Part shown: positions 20,188-34,565 of the stretch, one piece after another
Layout of the letters: every line of letters begins with the position of its first letter
Position numbering within the stretch: position 1 is the first letter of the stretch
NCBI GenBank assembly: GCA_024811115.1
Contig: JAKOGH010001131.1
Span: forward strand, 1-51,321
Direction of reading: 5' to 3'
Source of the DNA: Terana coerulea
Taxonomy: Eukaryota > Basidiomycota > Agaricomycetes > Polyporales > Phanerochaetaceae
Length of the DNA: 51,321 bases
The notes under the pieces: model-generated
The model's input: the letters and a program-made list of their open reading frames with translations, nothing else
Database searches by the model: none
What the model was told of the DNA's origin: nothing
Translations under genes and position numbers: made by a program

Positions 20188-22193
20188 CTACCACTTCACG
20201 GCGAGGCCCACGACCTCGCCTTCAACAGCACGATACTGAGTCCTGAATGCCTTGCGGCGCGCCACCTCCGCTACTTCGTCCATGCTATCTGCCCATGCGT
20301 GCACACCATTCTCCGCTGGGTGACAGGTCTCGTTCAAGACAGTGGCTGCCAGACGGTCTGCCTGCAGCGTCTTCTCGTCCAAAGGCATCTTGATGACGCC
20401 AATCGGCTCTCCCTCCGGCGTCGGTGACGGTGGGGGCGTAGGAAGGTCGTGCCAGTATGCCGCTTCGACCGTCTTCGTCCACTCCTTGTCGCCCCATTTC
20501 GCGCCCTGTCCTTGAATTCTTCCGACGTCCTCGTCGTCGAGCTTCACACCTGAGGCGTCCCAATCTCTCTTGTATCCTTCCGCATCGACGTCATTCGAGT
20601 TTACTGCGGGCGGCCGCAGCTGTCCACCGCCGTTCACACAGCCGCCCGGGCAAGCCATGACTTCGACGTAGTCGTATTTCTTCTCCTCGGCGGCGTCTCC
20701 GCCCTTCTTCTTCACCACGCGGCCACGGATACCACCTAGACGACCGGCGGCGCCTCGGCCAACCTGCACCCCGCTTCGCGCCCGACCTTCCTGACCAGAT
20801 TTTGAAGGTTACGGAAGCCGTAGCACTTCGCTCCACGGAAGACGACGTTGCCCGACGAGCGCTCCGTGAGGATGTACTCCTCGTAGTCTGGTGCACGCAC
20901 CGCACGCACAGTCAAGTCAAGGGCCTCGGGCGAGTCGTGGGACACTGCGGCGATTAGGGATTGAAGGTACGATCCGGAACTTGTGCCTGGGTGGTTGATC
21001 AGCTCGGGGATATCTTTGTCAGAGGGGACGCCATTCGTAGTGGGGCGGCGGACGTCCTCATCTTCGCCTTCGACGGGGGTCGACAAGTCCCAACCCTTCT
21101 CACGCATCATGAGCTCGAGCTCGCCGGTAGTGATAACACAGTCGACGTCCCGCGTAGCGTAGATGTCGTTGTGGAAATCTTGCCTTGATGCCTCGAGCTT
21201 CTTGTCGTAGCAAGGCATGACGGTGACATGGTATATCTGGCTAGGGCTATGTGCGCACTCAATACACGCCTCACAGATCCACTTTCTGGTGAAGCGTACC
21301 TTCGACCCCATTTCGAAACTAACCACTCTTTCACCAGGGTACCCATGACTTGCTGCGGGCTCTTCGTACGACTGATGAAAGGCAGCATCTCCGCATGTGT
21401 CTTCTCCGCGTAACACACCCAGCCCGGGCATGCACTTGCAAGCATAGGCAGCTGGCCGTCCCCGCGCTTCCGCTCTCGGAATTCCTGGGCATGTTCAAGG
21501 AGAGACAAGTGACGTGCAAAGGTGGTGTCATAGACGTGTTCGAAGCCCAGTGCGTTCTTACAAAACGCTTCAACTCGACGAAGGACCTTCTGGAGAGTTA
21601 TAGGCTGAGTGCTTGATGAGGATATGCTGGCGGCGAGCGAGGCAAGGGTTTGCGGGGAAATGGAGATGACAGGAATTTTGTGAGAGACGCAGATATCTTC
21701 CGGGTTATGCTCGAGGAAATTCAGCACTTCGGTGTGCGACTGCATACTGATGAGGACGGATTCAGCGGAGGTTATACAGCCACTATACCAAACATCAGGG
21801 TGTCTTCAGAACGGAGGAGAATGACAGGCATACCTGCACGCAAGGCAGTCGTTCAAGCTTATCTCTGCTGTCTGCAGCTTCTTCTGGGTCGCAGAACCGG
21901 TGTTCACAGCGTTGGAGGATACTTCGTAATACGCTCCTGCTGAGTCCACACGAATCTCAGTCTGAGACAGCACACATGTGAATAGAATGGTCTACAGCAA
22001 TATTCCGTTACATACCGACGCAGCTCCATGGTCTGGGGGCGCCGACGAGACGTTTGTCTGCTCGACCGGTTTGATACATGCTTGGGCGGGGGTTATGAAG
22101 TCATTCAGGTCTGTTAATGTCTAGAAGTCTACATGTGAGCTCAGCAGGCAGCTGGTGTTAATATCAACGTACCAAAGCACCAGAGAACGCCAT
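20188..22193 (-). CDS. NAR1: Cytosolic Fe-S assembly factor Nar1 (hydrogenase-like; one base missing)
   Basis: Hydrogenase-like Fe-S protein of the CIA pathway, which delivers clusters to cytosolic and nuclear apoproteins. Exons 22193-22173, 22120-22016, 21961-21834, 21782-21300, 21246-20188. N-terminal MAFSGALTLTDLNDFI is typical, followed by the cluster ligands NDCLACSGCITSAES, SACPGWVCYAEK, VTVMPCYDKKLEASR and VMACPGGCVNGGGQ. The frame slips at the C run 20769-20772 (plus strand): one more base turns GREAG into GREAG.VQVGRGAAG and makes the coding length 1797 nt, 598 aa. No plausible intron explains it. As NAR1 is essential in yeast, an assembly error is more likely than loss. Confidence 0.92.
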
Positions 22194-22428
22194 GGTGGTC
22201 GTAGAGAGTCCTGGGGATGCGGGAGAGTACGGAGAGAATGGTTCAAGAACAACCCCACCCACGACCACCACAGCTTGACTAATTGTAGAAGCGCCCAAGC
22301 TCCCGCCAACCGGCAAGCGCCCATAAGTCAGTCCGGGGAATTAAACGTTCCGGAGGCCCTTGTGAGAGACCTCGACGTCCCTCGGCAGTCCTCGACGAGT
22401 CTCGACAAACTCTACGGCGGCGGCGACA
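22194..22428. promoter_or_regulatory. Shared divergent promoter, NAR1 (minus) / glutaminyl cyclase (plus)
   Basis: 235 bp between the two start codons. No TATA box is seen. The sequence near the plus-strand gene has repeated CTCGACG (CCTCGACGTCCCTCGGCAGTCCTCGACGAGTCTCGAC, here described as spaced CTCGAC units at about 22371-22404), which may be promoter elements. Confidence 0.5.
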
Positions 22429-23866
<1,438 letters not shown>

Positions 23867-25090
23867 CGGCTCCTAGTGTTGTGCATGGTGTACCGACGTT
23901 GCTAGACATATAATTCATTGGGAGAGTTAACGGGCAATTTCAGCGAACGCCGCTTTTTCAGACCTTGACATTGTGAAGTATGCATACCTGAGAAAATAGA
24001 CCACGAGTCGACCCAGTACAGAAAGAATAACCTGGTTATAACATGCATTCTAATACTCGGACGAGCCTCGCCAGAGGGATTGAGAGGGCAGCACAATTGG
24101 CGCGCGTGAGATCCGATCACGGCCTTTGCCGTACATGCGTCTATAAATTTGCTTCTTGACGTCTCCAACTCTCCTGCGTTCCGCACTCATGTTCCTCTGT
24201 TCGTTATGGTGAGTACGCCTACAATCTCTCTCATGTGATGACTTTATTCTCTTCCCCGTCCTACACGACCATGCCGAGAAACAGAGGAGTCCGTGTCGCA
24301 ACGGACTCGCGTCTTTCGAGGCGCACAGTGTACTTGCCAGTGCCATTTCGTCTGATTCTGTTATGTGTTCGATTTTTTTCGAGCATCATACTGACATACG
24401 CTCTCCTAGATATAGTTGTGATGGCTGCTCATGCTTGTGTGGGATGTATGGGAAATGGCTTGAGGTTTCACTAGGTGAGTTGACATCCGGAACGTCTCGA
24501 ATGATGAATTTCCATACATTCGCAGTTTTCACTCTAACACCCTCCCGAGTGGGAGTACTCCCCCAATGCGGAACGTCTATAATCCCCCTTCACGCGCGGA
24601 ACCCAAAATCGTGTCGTGAAGCGTGGGCCGCCCGAAAGGGTGCGCTGGGCGGGAAGCGGGGGTCGGTGTGATGCGGGTTGCAAGTACCTTCCTTTGGATG
24701 TCTGACCCTTCAGTTTCGAACTCGTCTGAACATTATTATTGACGACCTCCTCCCTCTAGCTTTCACTGCCTGAAGACCTGCGTTCAAGTCATGTTTAGTA
24801 GTTCATTGAAATACATACATTTGTCATAAATCTCAGTGTGAACCACCTTCTGTGTTTACGCATGTCACATGATGTAAGAACGCATTGATACTCACAGTAC
24901 TCAGGAGTCAGAAGCTTGAGAACTGTGTCATCGGAGCGCAAGGTTCTCCGATGCGGTACCTAGTCTAAGGCTACCATGCACGGCTTGACCTGTCAACGAT
25001 TGTCGCCACCGTAAGAGTTCTCTCAGGCGATGTCCTCGACCACCCTCACATCTTGACCAAGTCTACTTGTTTTTCTTCTCCCCGACGTCC
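23867..25090. other. Intergenic, no gene seen
   Basis: About 1.2 kb between the glutaminyl cyclase and the MscS channel. Short open frames at 24050-24670 were inspected and have no motif or conserved splice structure. A palindrome GGGAGTACTCCC lies at about 24551. The right part should carry the channel's promoter. Confidence 0.5.
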
Positions 25091-28000
25091 ATGACCACTC
25101 CGTTCTCCCCGCAGGGGGCGCCACGACCTTCCGAGTCCGAGTCTCACGAGCGGTCGCCAGATCTTGATTCTGTTCATTCCAACTCTCCACTGCAGACGCC
25201 TCCATTGCGACCAACATATCCCCCACTACCGTCGCAGTCTTACTTTACCGCAGACACCAGAAGAAGCAGGCACGTACGCCTCGAAGACAACCAGAATCAG
25301 TCTCAGCAAGACCTCTCCAGGTCTCTCCGCGGCTACGATGCCGAACGCGCACAGACTACGCACACACCTGGAGTTGAGCAGCCAGGCCAGCCGTATCACA
25401 ACGGTACGAGTAGTAGAACCGGAAGCTGGGACCTGCTGGCAGGTGTCCGAAAGTTTGAGCACTCGTACGAGGAATTTTCGTCCCGCAACGCGAGCGAGGC
25501 GCATCTCGCGTTCGCAGACGGCGATATACCACAGAACAGGGTGCGTTGTGCTACAACATGAACTGAGAATTGCTGTGCTGATACCGCGGGTCGATCTGTG
25601 AATCTATGGATCTTTCCTCCACGCGCTTTGAACGTGTCTGCAATGGCGAATCCACCCCTCCAGTTCATGAAACTCTATCATTACCTCTTGAATGTTTCCA
25701 ATTGTCACAAGGTGGCTTCTCTTCATTGTCCCCATTATGGGCTTGCTATGGATACCAGGTATCCTTGGCTTCACTAGGTTCCCAGATGCTGAGGTCCGCG
25801 CACCTCCCTTAAAATGCTCGGTAGCGAGGTTTACATGATTATTATATGGTTCATTTAGGTCTGGGGTGTGAAGCTTTTGTGGTGGAGCATATGGCTTACG
25901 GTGGTATGGGGCGGATGGTGGTCAGCTCTGGCAGCATCGTGGGTGCTATTATCACCGTCTCGAAAACAGTACTTGACGTCTTAAAACGTCTCCAGCATGA
26001 TCTTCCCTCGACTTGCTCGTCACACAGTTGGAGCTGTAGCGTATGGCTCAAGAAGATACATAGATTGGCTGGCGGTCCTCTATAGGTAAATTCTATTCAT
26101 TCCACGAAGATAGCACCGTAATCCTGATGATGCTGTAGATACGTCGCGTTAACAGGTTGGACGTTGGCCTGTTGGATATCCTTCCAGCCTCTCATCAACG
26201 CACGGCAGGCAAGAAACGCCACCACAGGCGACATTCAAGCCGTGAACACACTAGCCAAGTTGCTCTTCGCCTTTTTTCTTTGCGCGGCCGTCCTGCTCTT
26301 CGAGAAATTCTGTATTCAGTGGATTGCGGGGAAATTCCACGAGCGTTCATATGCCGGTTTGTCGTCTTTGCTCATGCTACTATCGTGCATTCTAAAGGCT
26401 ATCAATTAGAGCGCATAGCGGACCAGAAATTTGCAGTGCGAGTGCTGGCAACCCTATATCGCCATTCGCATGATATACCCGGCCGTTCTGATACCCTGAA
26501 AGACACTCTTCACGAGAAGCGACCGTCCGTCGACCCGAAACGATTCTTCAAACGCGCTTTGAAGGGCGTGAAAGTTGCTGCTACAACGACAACGACGGCG
26601 TTCGGAACCGTTGCTTCTGAAATTGCCGGAAGCTCCGTCCTGCAGCCCAACTCGCCATTGGCTAAAGTGCAGACAGCTCTCGAGTCAGCCAATAAGTCTC
26701 GCTTGGTGAGAGTTACTTCTTGTACGCGAGGGGCTTTATGTGCTAACGTTTTTTCAGCTAGCTCGACGCCTCTTCTACTCTTTCGCGAAATCGGGTGCGG
26801 AGTATCTGGTCGTCGGGGACATCACAAGGTTCTTCCCAACACCGGAAGACGCGGACGTCGCTTTCGCTATATTTGACACAGATGACAACAGCGACATTAC
26901 AAGAGATGAGCTGGAGATGGCCTGTCTGTGAGTATCTGGCCGTTCTCTCGTGTCAACACAGATGTTAACGCTTTCGATGTCTAGCGAGTTCCATCGGGAG
27001 CAACTCTCCATTGAACATTCAATGAAGGATCTTGATAGCGCTGTTGGGCGGTTGGACAACATTCTAATGTCTGTCTACGTGATCGTCTTTGTATTGATCA
27101 TCGCCGTGGCTCTGGTGAGTCGCGGCTCGGTTTTTCTCCAGGTGCCTGAACGCTGATGGACCGTGTAGGAAGCGCAAGTAGTGACCTTAATTACCGGGGC
27201 GGGAACTCTGGTGCTCGGTACGACCAAAACACTGCACATCGTTGACACCTCACCTGACATATCATAGGTTTGAGCTGGCTCATTGGATCCTCGTTGGCCG
27301 AGGTTCTCACCTCTATCATCTTCCTCTTTGTGAAGCATCCCTACGATGTTGGTGACCGTATCCAGCTCGACAAGGACATCTACACCGTCAAGGAAATCCG
27401 GCTTTTGAGCACAATCTTCCTGGATGCCAACTCGTGCATTGTGCAGGCTCCGAACGTGTCGCTAAGCTCACAGGTGCGTATGGTCTGCCTCACGGCTATT
27501 AACAGTTTGCCCATCTCCAATTATTTAGTTTATCCAAAATATGAGACGAAGCCCTCAGGTATATCGCACTAAGAGAGCATGAACCATACGTATTTACGCT
27601 TATTACCTTGGCAGATGTCAGAACCATTCACATTCGACGTGGTGGGTCACGTTTAGCGAGCGCTGCCGTTCCACTTGACTTTCATTGTTTCGCCAGGCAT
27701 ACGGAACAACCTTCGAGCAGATTGAGCAATTGCGTGAGGAGATGCTCAACTTCTTGAAGAACGAGCGGCGTGACTTTTTGCTGACGTTCGACGTTGTCGT
27801 TGTCGGTGAGGCTAACAGCTCCTTCCGCCTAAATAATTAGTGCTAATACACCGATTGCCAGATATCCCCGAGCAGACGAAGATGACTCTGAAGGCAGACA
27901 TCAAGTACAAGAGTAACTGGCAACAAGGCGCTATGAAGGGTTCGTACAAACGTTGAGGAAAGCATGGTTTAACTCACCTGATATCGTGACAGCAAAGCGG

Positions 28001-28344
28001 CGGAATAAGTGGATCTGTGCTCTGAAGATCGCACTGAGCAAAGTCAAGATATTTGGACCCAGTGGAGACCCGGACGCAAAGTCTAGCCCGAAGCAGGTCA
28101 CCATGGTGCCTTGGGAGGAGGTGCGGGCGGAGGAAGCGCGGGCCCAACGCCACGAAGTGCCCGAGAAGCAGCAATCCATCTCGCAGACATATGCCTTCTC
28201 CGACAGTCGCAATATCCGTACGCCTGTTTGAAGCTCGAGAGTGACGTTTCGCTGACGCTTTCTCTCACTTCAGTCGACGACTCGCAGGATGTGTTTGGTG
28301 ACCGAAACGAAGTGGGTCCAACAGATGATGGTGCACGCTACTGA
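25091..28344 (+). CDS. EF-hand mechanosensitive ion channel, fungal MscS family (Msy-like; one extra base)
   Basis: Multi-pass channel of the ER/plasma membrane that responds to hypo-osmotic stress and Ca2+ in other fungi. About 16 exons from ATG 25091 to TGA 28342-28344. Order: Pro/Ser-rich cytosolic N-terminus; membrane segments RWLLFIVPIMGLLWIPGILG, VKLLWWSIWLTVVWGGWW and LLFAFFLCAAVLLF; basic linker KRALKGVKVAA; one canonical EF-hand loop DTDDNSDITRDE; the pore region VLIIAVALEAQVVTLITGAG and GLSWLIGSSLAEVLTSIIFL; then the beta-domain HPYDVGDRIQLD. Its C-terminus is soluble and charged. The frame slips at 25700-25701: removing one A joins LLNVS to IVTRWLLF. Frame elsewhere is clean. Convergent with RPB3. 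Confidence 0.9.
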
Positions 28345-28772
28345 GGCTGACATCCCTTTCCCAGCTTCAGATGAAAAATCCTCGACGAGGCGCTACGAGC
28401 GACTCTGGTATTCTTCGACAGAGAACAGCAACGCCAGTTGCAATGCCTTCCGCCGTGACCATGCCATCTCCTTCGAGACCTTCCGGCTTAGAAGAATTCG
28501 AGATGACACAACAGAAATGAGATAGCTTATAGACGATCGTGACAGTGCTATGGAAAGGCTATGTCGTCGCCTCGCAGAACACCTAACGGTGCCCCCGACG
28601 CACCCCCTCTGCTTCTATCATTTATCGCTATCTACGTGCATATTTAGACTCGCTTGAAGAACGAATTGAAGATCCATGATGACGACAAACCCCTTGACTG
28701 ACGCACCGTGAAATAGTATATATTACTGGGAAAAGGCCCGCGGTACGAATACAACTGTACAAAAATCCGCAC
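28345..28772. other. Convergent spacer MscS / RPB3
   Basis: About 430 bp between two stop codons; nothing other than presumed 3' UTRs is seen. Confidence 0.5.
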
Positions 28773-30273
28773 CTACACATTCCAACCGTTCTGTTGCTGG
28801 GAAGGACTACCCCAGCCCGCAGCTTGTCCTGTTGGCGATGTGCTCCCCACCCTGCCCCTGCGGCATTTCCTGAGCCCCACCCTCCTGAAGGTGAACCACT
28901 GCCCCAACCTCCGGTAGCGGGGCTGCCACCCTGTCCCCACGAGGTCCCTCCCGCGCTCGGACTCCAGCCACTCCCTGCTCGTGGGCTGGCATTGCCCGGT
29001 CCCCGACCCTGGCCAGCAGGCGGGATCCAGTCGGACGTAACGCCGGAGGCAGGTACTCTTGGTAGAGGATTCTCGCTGCTTAGTGGCATATCATCTGGCT
29101 CTTGTTTCAGGCCGAGAATGAGATTGGCCAGTTTTGTCTGAAGTTCTTGGAGACCCTGCAGAGACGGAGTGTTGTCAGAGGACCTGGTATATCGAGGATG
29201 CGGATCGTTACAGACCTTCATCACAACTTCCTGTGGCCCTAAGCTGCCATCGGTTTCCACTTCCATGTAGAACTTTTGTGGCTTCGCGGTGTAATCGAAC
29301 AGTTCATCTTCTCGTTGCGGTTCCTCCTCCTCCGCGTTCTTGCTGAGGGGCCATTCTGTCTTGATGTTATTCTCGAACCAGTACGAAGTGTGCCGAAGCT
29401 TGTTGTGTGGGTCGTATTCGAAGGAAACGGCGGAGCATGGTGACCATTTTGCATGTTCTTTTGCTATTCCCTACAGGAACAGCTGTTACGGCATTACATG
29501 GGAGGGGTCTGGGTAACGACAGACCTTCTTGGCTATGCAACGTGCTTTGATCTCTTGTCCTTTCCCGAGTCTGGCAATAAGTACGGGCGGTACATTTGGA
29601 TCGTCTGCATGCCGTCAGTTTCACGAGTGCTCGACCGTGTAATCGTGGGTACTCACTTTTACCCACCGGGAACCCAAAATTGTCCGCCCGTTTCGACAAC
29701 TCATCTGACATGTCTTCCATTGTATTCACCCTTAAGGGAATGAACTCCAAGTGGTCGCCAGTCACGTCAAGATGTACTCCTGTTTCCTCCGACTTGATGT
29801 TGAGCTCGAGGACGACAGCACAGTATTCGCAATAACTCGTACAGGTACAATCCTAGTGCATGATGTTAGGTGAGTGTTAGGTTTAGTTCGTCTTGTCGCT
29901 TACCCTTGTATACCGCAGAGCTTCGTCACAGTTTTTACTGACAAGGGGAATCATGCCTAGTCGATGTGCAATGAACTCGTCTGGCAACACGCTTGTATTT
30001 GAGTCGATTTCCACCATGTCAATGGCTACAAGGACGATGAGTAAAGCCAGGTCAACCAGCAATGCACGTCGGCGCACACCTATTGTTGGTATGTCTGCCA
30101 TCATAGCACGTCGTATAGAGTTTGCGAGACTGGTTTAAAGCAAGCTCGTGAGAGTTGTAGGGTATGGAATTATGGGGCTTTGCGTACGCCATGTCGACGT
30201 TCTCCAGCACGAAATTGACTCTGTCCTTCTTGAGGTCGCGAATGCGAACAATCGGCTCGAGCTCCTGAGACAT
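28773..30273 (-). CDS. RPB3: RNA polymerase II subunit Rpb3 (one base missing)
   Basis: Alpha-like assembly subunit that dimerises with Rpb11 in Pol II. Seven exons from ATG 30273 to TAG 28775-28773. It begins [20 protein letters not shown], then [20 protein letters not shown], the core alpha-motif, and [17 protein letters not shown] Cys cluster for zinc ([18 protein letters not shown]) and [20 protein letters not shown] follow. The tail after residue ~270 is a Gly/Trp repeat ([22 protein letters not shown]). The frame slips in the tail at the C run 28845-28848 (plus strand): adding one base carries the GW repeat into the WNV ending. Without it the protein would end in an unrelated 30-odd residues. 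RPB3 is essential, so an assembly indel is favoured. Confidence 0.93.
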
Positions 30274-31062
30274 GGCGGATGTATTGTACAAGAGACGAAG
30301 GAGAGTATGCTGGAGCTGTTGCGGGAAGGTGACCAAGGTCAAACAGTTGTGCAAGTCTTAGCGCTTGCTCTGATTGCAGGCCGCTTACGTAACGCGTGCA
30401 CGTGGCCCGTGTTCCAAACGCCACAAAGGTTTTGTTGCTTCGGACGTCCACTACCCGCGAGTCTTTTCGGTGGATCCGACATTACTCTGAGACCTGGCCT
30501 ATATCTTTTTATTTAGGTACATATGCATCACTCGGACCGTGAACTTACGAGATAACCCGAACGTGCGTCTCCTTGTATTTGAATGCGAGACAACGGCTGA
30601 CTCGAATGCGACTGTATAAGGGAAAGTCCAGCGTATGGCCCCAGACTGATACAGGAACGCAGTGACATGCCATAGCCACCCTCTTCATCGTCAACACGCA
30701 CAGCAAACACCCCGAAACATCCGAATGTACAACGTTAGCTTTGGCTTCAAAACCCACGCTCAGAGTCGAATGTGGGCCATGACAGATCGTTGAGAACTTG
30801 CTAGCAGGGTCTCGGGTGATTGGAGCGCACTGCGTGCAGGTGCTTACATGTACGCCAAACGTAAATCGTCCCGAGCATGCCGTCGCTTACTTTAGCAGAA
30901 GCAGTAAATCTCGAGGCGCTGGCGTATTAGGGTTCGCACCGCAACCTCGGGAGCTACCGTGGCAGCACCTCACACGGATTGAACATTTCTTATAGATAAC
31001 GACTCAGATTACGCATGCGTATACCTGCTACAACACATCCACCCATTCCTCTATTCACGGTC
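30274..31062. promoter_or_regulatory. Divergent region RPB3 (minus) / kinase B (plus)
   Basis: About 0.8 kb between two start codons; no gene motif is seen. It must hold both promoters. No clear TATA box or repeat could be assigned. Confidence 0.4.
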
Positions 31063-33886
31063 ATGGCAACATTGAGTGCCCTCAGCATCCTCGCCCAACT
31101 TGCGACCTCTCTATACAAAATCGCGGAAAAGGTCAAGGACAATAGCAGTGAATGCAAAGCGGTTGGGCAGTCGGTGGCCTCATTTGCGGAATGCGCCAAA
31201 CAGGTCCCACTTCTCCATACATCCGAGCTGATGCAGTTCCGGCTTGACAAGCTGGTCAGGTACGCACACTTATTGTACAGGATCAAGACACGAAGAAACT
31301 AATGTTCGGTAATCTAGCACTTTGACTGAACTAGTCGCTGACGTTCAAATCCTTTCAAACCGACCTCTTATCTACCGGATAGTGTTTAGAGGAAGCGTCG
31401 CCTCAAAGTTGGAGAAAATTCGCAGAGATCTCTCAGACATTGTCCTAGAATATCAGGTGATGAAGCCGGAAACCACATTGTGGCCATACCTGATATGTAT
31501 TTATCACAGATTGGTACCGCCACGGAAAATCTGGCAGTCGCACATGTGGTGGAAAAGAGGTTAAGAGAGATTGAGGTCGCCAAGGACATGGACCGTCAAG
31601 CCATGCAAGTCTTTTTCTCGAAGCTTACGCCGCTACCAGACTTTGAATTGCTTCAGGTTTGTCTCGTTGTACTATTATCATCCGTGTTCGAGACGCTGAA
31701 TTCAAGTTGACCGCAGGCTCTGCAAGTTCCACCAAAGCAAATGCCGGAAGCAATGGTGGCCATGTCTACGGTGTGTTTCACCGACGAACAGTGCGTAGTT
31801 AGTGCTGATAAATCACCCTGTAGCATCTTCCTCGTCTACCCGAGAGCCCGGAAAGGGTATGCTGCGAGCGAGGACTACATGCGATGCAACGCCGTTCTGG
31901 ACCGCTGAAGTTCTCCCCTGATGACTACTCGGTGACCTCATTCGAAGTCCTAATTCACTACGAAAGGCCGTTGGGCGCAGGTGGATACGCTGAAGTGTAC
32001 GAAGGCACATTTCGAGGCGAGAAAGTTGCGGTAAAGGTCTTGGACAAAGCGACTCCGTGGGCGGTATGCATCGCATGTCATGGTCATTTAAGTTGACCGC
32101 TTAACTGATTGATCACAAGGTCATCCAACGTGAGGTTAACATCTGGAAGACACTCAGCCATCGTCGCATTCTGAAGTTCATTGGCGCGTCCGTACTCTCG
32201 GACCCACCATTCATTGTCTGCGAGCTGATGGAGAATGGGGACATCATCGAGTATTTGCGCTGGCAGCCGCATGCCAAAGTGCTCAAATTGGTTCGTCGTC
32301 GTATATTCGTTCCATCATACAATTTTGCTGATGCGCCATAGCTCTGTCATGCTGCTCTGGGTCTAGTTTATTTGCATGAGCGGTCAGTTATCCACGGAGA
32401 CATCAAAGCGGTAAGCATGACATGTGGCGAGGTTAGGACGTGCTCTTACCATCACTTCTGTAGGCCAACATACTCATCTCCGGTGATGGAAAAGCATGTC
32501 TGGCCGATTTTGGTCTTTCCCGCATCAGAATGCACACTACATCCTCAATTATCCAGTTGAGGAGGCCGCAGTGCGGGACCGCTAGGTGGATGGCGCCGGA
32601 GCATATGCTAGGTAGCCCTTCTTTCGCATCAGACATATACAGCTTTGGAATGACAATTTACGAGGTGAGTCCTTACTTTCGGTGAAGTAGTCCTCCGCAA
32701 TCTCTAACTTGCGCTTTTGTGTCAGATATTGACTGGCCGCCCGCCTTTTGGAAGCATAGAAAACGGGATGCTCTACACGCTCGTTTGCGAGAAGGCCACC
32801 AGACCTCCACGCCACCCAGCTTTCGACAACGCTTTATGGGAGATCGTGACACGGTGCTGGGTGCACAACCCTCGGATGAGGCTGACAGCCAGCAGTCTGG
32901 CAGAACGGCTCGTGGCGCTTTATAATCAAAGCAAACGTGTACCAGTCCAGCAGTCACTTCCATCGCCGACAGATCGTTCATTATCATCGAAGCAGGGCAA
33001 TTCTACTGTGGTCGCCCCTCGCCCAGGACCGGCAGCTTCCACCACTCCGCTTCCTCGACCTTCCAAGCCAGTAAAATCGATGGCTCAAATTGAGAATGCC
33101 GCAAATAAACCTTCCCCAGAGCTGACTCATATCCCTAGACGTCGCGATGTCCAGTTTCTTCTCCCTGAAATGGCTCCACGACCAAATCGCGCCCAGAGTC
33201 CTGTCGCCACCAATGTCAATGCTACCCAAGCCTTGTCAACCAACCTTTCCACCCTTCCGTCTCGCGCACCGGTTCCCTCGCGTGCCAAAAGCGAAACGCA
33301 TCTGTCCCCAGTCGCACAAACTACCCCCTTCAAACAAGACGAGCATGCTCCGCAGCTGCGACCATCGCGTCGAATAGGTGGTGTTCGTGACTTGTCTCGT
33401 CCTGTTCGTCCACTGGACGGCCTGCTCCCTTCTGCTCCCTTACCCGCACCAGGACCCATGGAGCGAGCATCCACTCCCGTCAGCACGAGTCCAGCGACCA
33501 CTACGGCTCGATCCCGACAACTGGAACGGCGTACCCCACTGGTGCAGCGAGTTGGTGCGGTGCTGCAAGCGCCCAGCGAGGTGATGAACAGCCTTCGAAT
33601 CGGGAAGTCCTTGACGACCTCTCCGCGTGCGCCTACCCCGCTTGGACCTTCTAGCACTCCGAATATTCCACTGCGGGAAAATCCTGCGCAGGCCGTATCT
33701 GGTGGACGTTTGGAGGAGGCCCCCATGTCAGACCAGCTGTCTGCCTGGACACGGTATTATAACCCGAAGCGCCTAAACGGCCGGGCTTTCGAACGGTTTT
33801 TTGGCATTAAGATTGATAGCTTGCATAAGAAAGCCCCAAGCGAGGATTTGCGCGCCAAATATCGGCGAGGTGGAATTGCGCCCTGA
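31063..33886 (+). CDS. TKL-type protein kinase with MLKL-like N-terminal helical region, paralogue B
   Basis: Nine exons: 31063-31259, 31318-31456, 31510-31656, 31717-31770, 31824-32063, 32120-32290, 32342-32410, 32464-32664, 32726-33886; 2379 nt, 792 aa, frame intact. Exons 1-7 have exactly the lengths of paralogue A (197, 139, 147, 54, 240, 171, 69 nt). N-terminal helices: LYKIAEKVKDNSSECKAV, then NRPLIYRIVF and IRRDLSDIVLEYQ, which resembles the MLKL brace region in pattern. Kinase: GAGGYAEVYEG (230-240), K250, VIHGDIKAANIL with D336, DFG at 354-356, RWMAPE to 385. The tail (about 340 residues) is Pro/Ser/Arg-rich and disordered-looking, but near its end has MSDQLSAWTRYY...LNG as in A. The start at 31063 is chosen by alignment to A; an in-frame ATG at 31015 is also possible. 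Confidence 0.87.
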
Positions 33887-34565
33887 CGTTCCGACCAGAT
33901 CAGTGGCCGCAGTTCCGAGGACCAGTCATGTCACGAGTGATCGGACCGTTCATTAGGTGAGCATGTATTGGTATATTGAACCCAAGTCTTCACAACAGCT
34001 CACAAAGGCGTTTACTAGTGAGGCTATGAGCCTAACGGGAAGCCTTCGCCCACTTGCGTCATTGTCAGCCGCGGCATCCGAACTGTCTCCCATATTCGTC
34101 GAAGGCTTTTATCAGCCGGCCTCCAGCTACCCCAGCTTGACCTAAAACTTGGCACAAAGCTCCGAAGGACTGCTCATTTCTCGACATGCACTGCCTCTCA
34201 CCTTTGAATCCTCGCAATCTTAGGTGGTAGAGCTCTGCGCAGCCCTACTACACGACTCCTCCGCATTGCGTACGCGCACCTTCATATCGAAGCATTATCC
34301 AGACTTCGAAGTGGTTTATGCATCTCAAGGAACCCTTTCGTCGACTTCGACACGCCTCTTTCCTCGCCACGCGCAGCTAACAACGGTTCCAAACCTAATA
34401 TCCTGCAAGGCGGCGCGTTGATATATATACATGCCCCTCCTGCGGCTTGAGACAATCCCTTCAAGAGACTCGCAGGTATCTGCTAGGTGAGTAATTCCGT
34501 TCGATCGGCGGGCTGTATGTCTTACATGTCATGTTAGAACTTAGTCGTGTCCCAGCTTGACAAGA
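33887..34565. other. Intergenic, promoter of the membrane-protein gene
   Basis: About 0.68 kb. A TATATATACATG box at about 34421-34432 lies some 140 bp before the downstream ATG. No coding motif was found. Confidence 0.5.
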
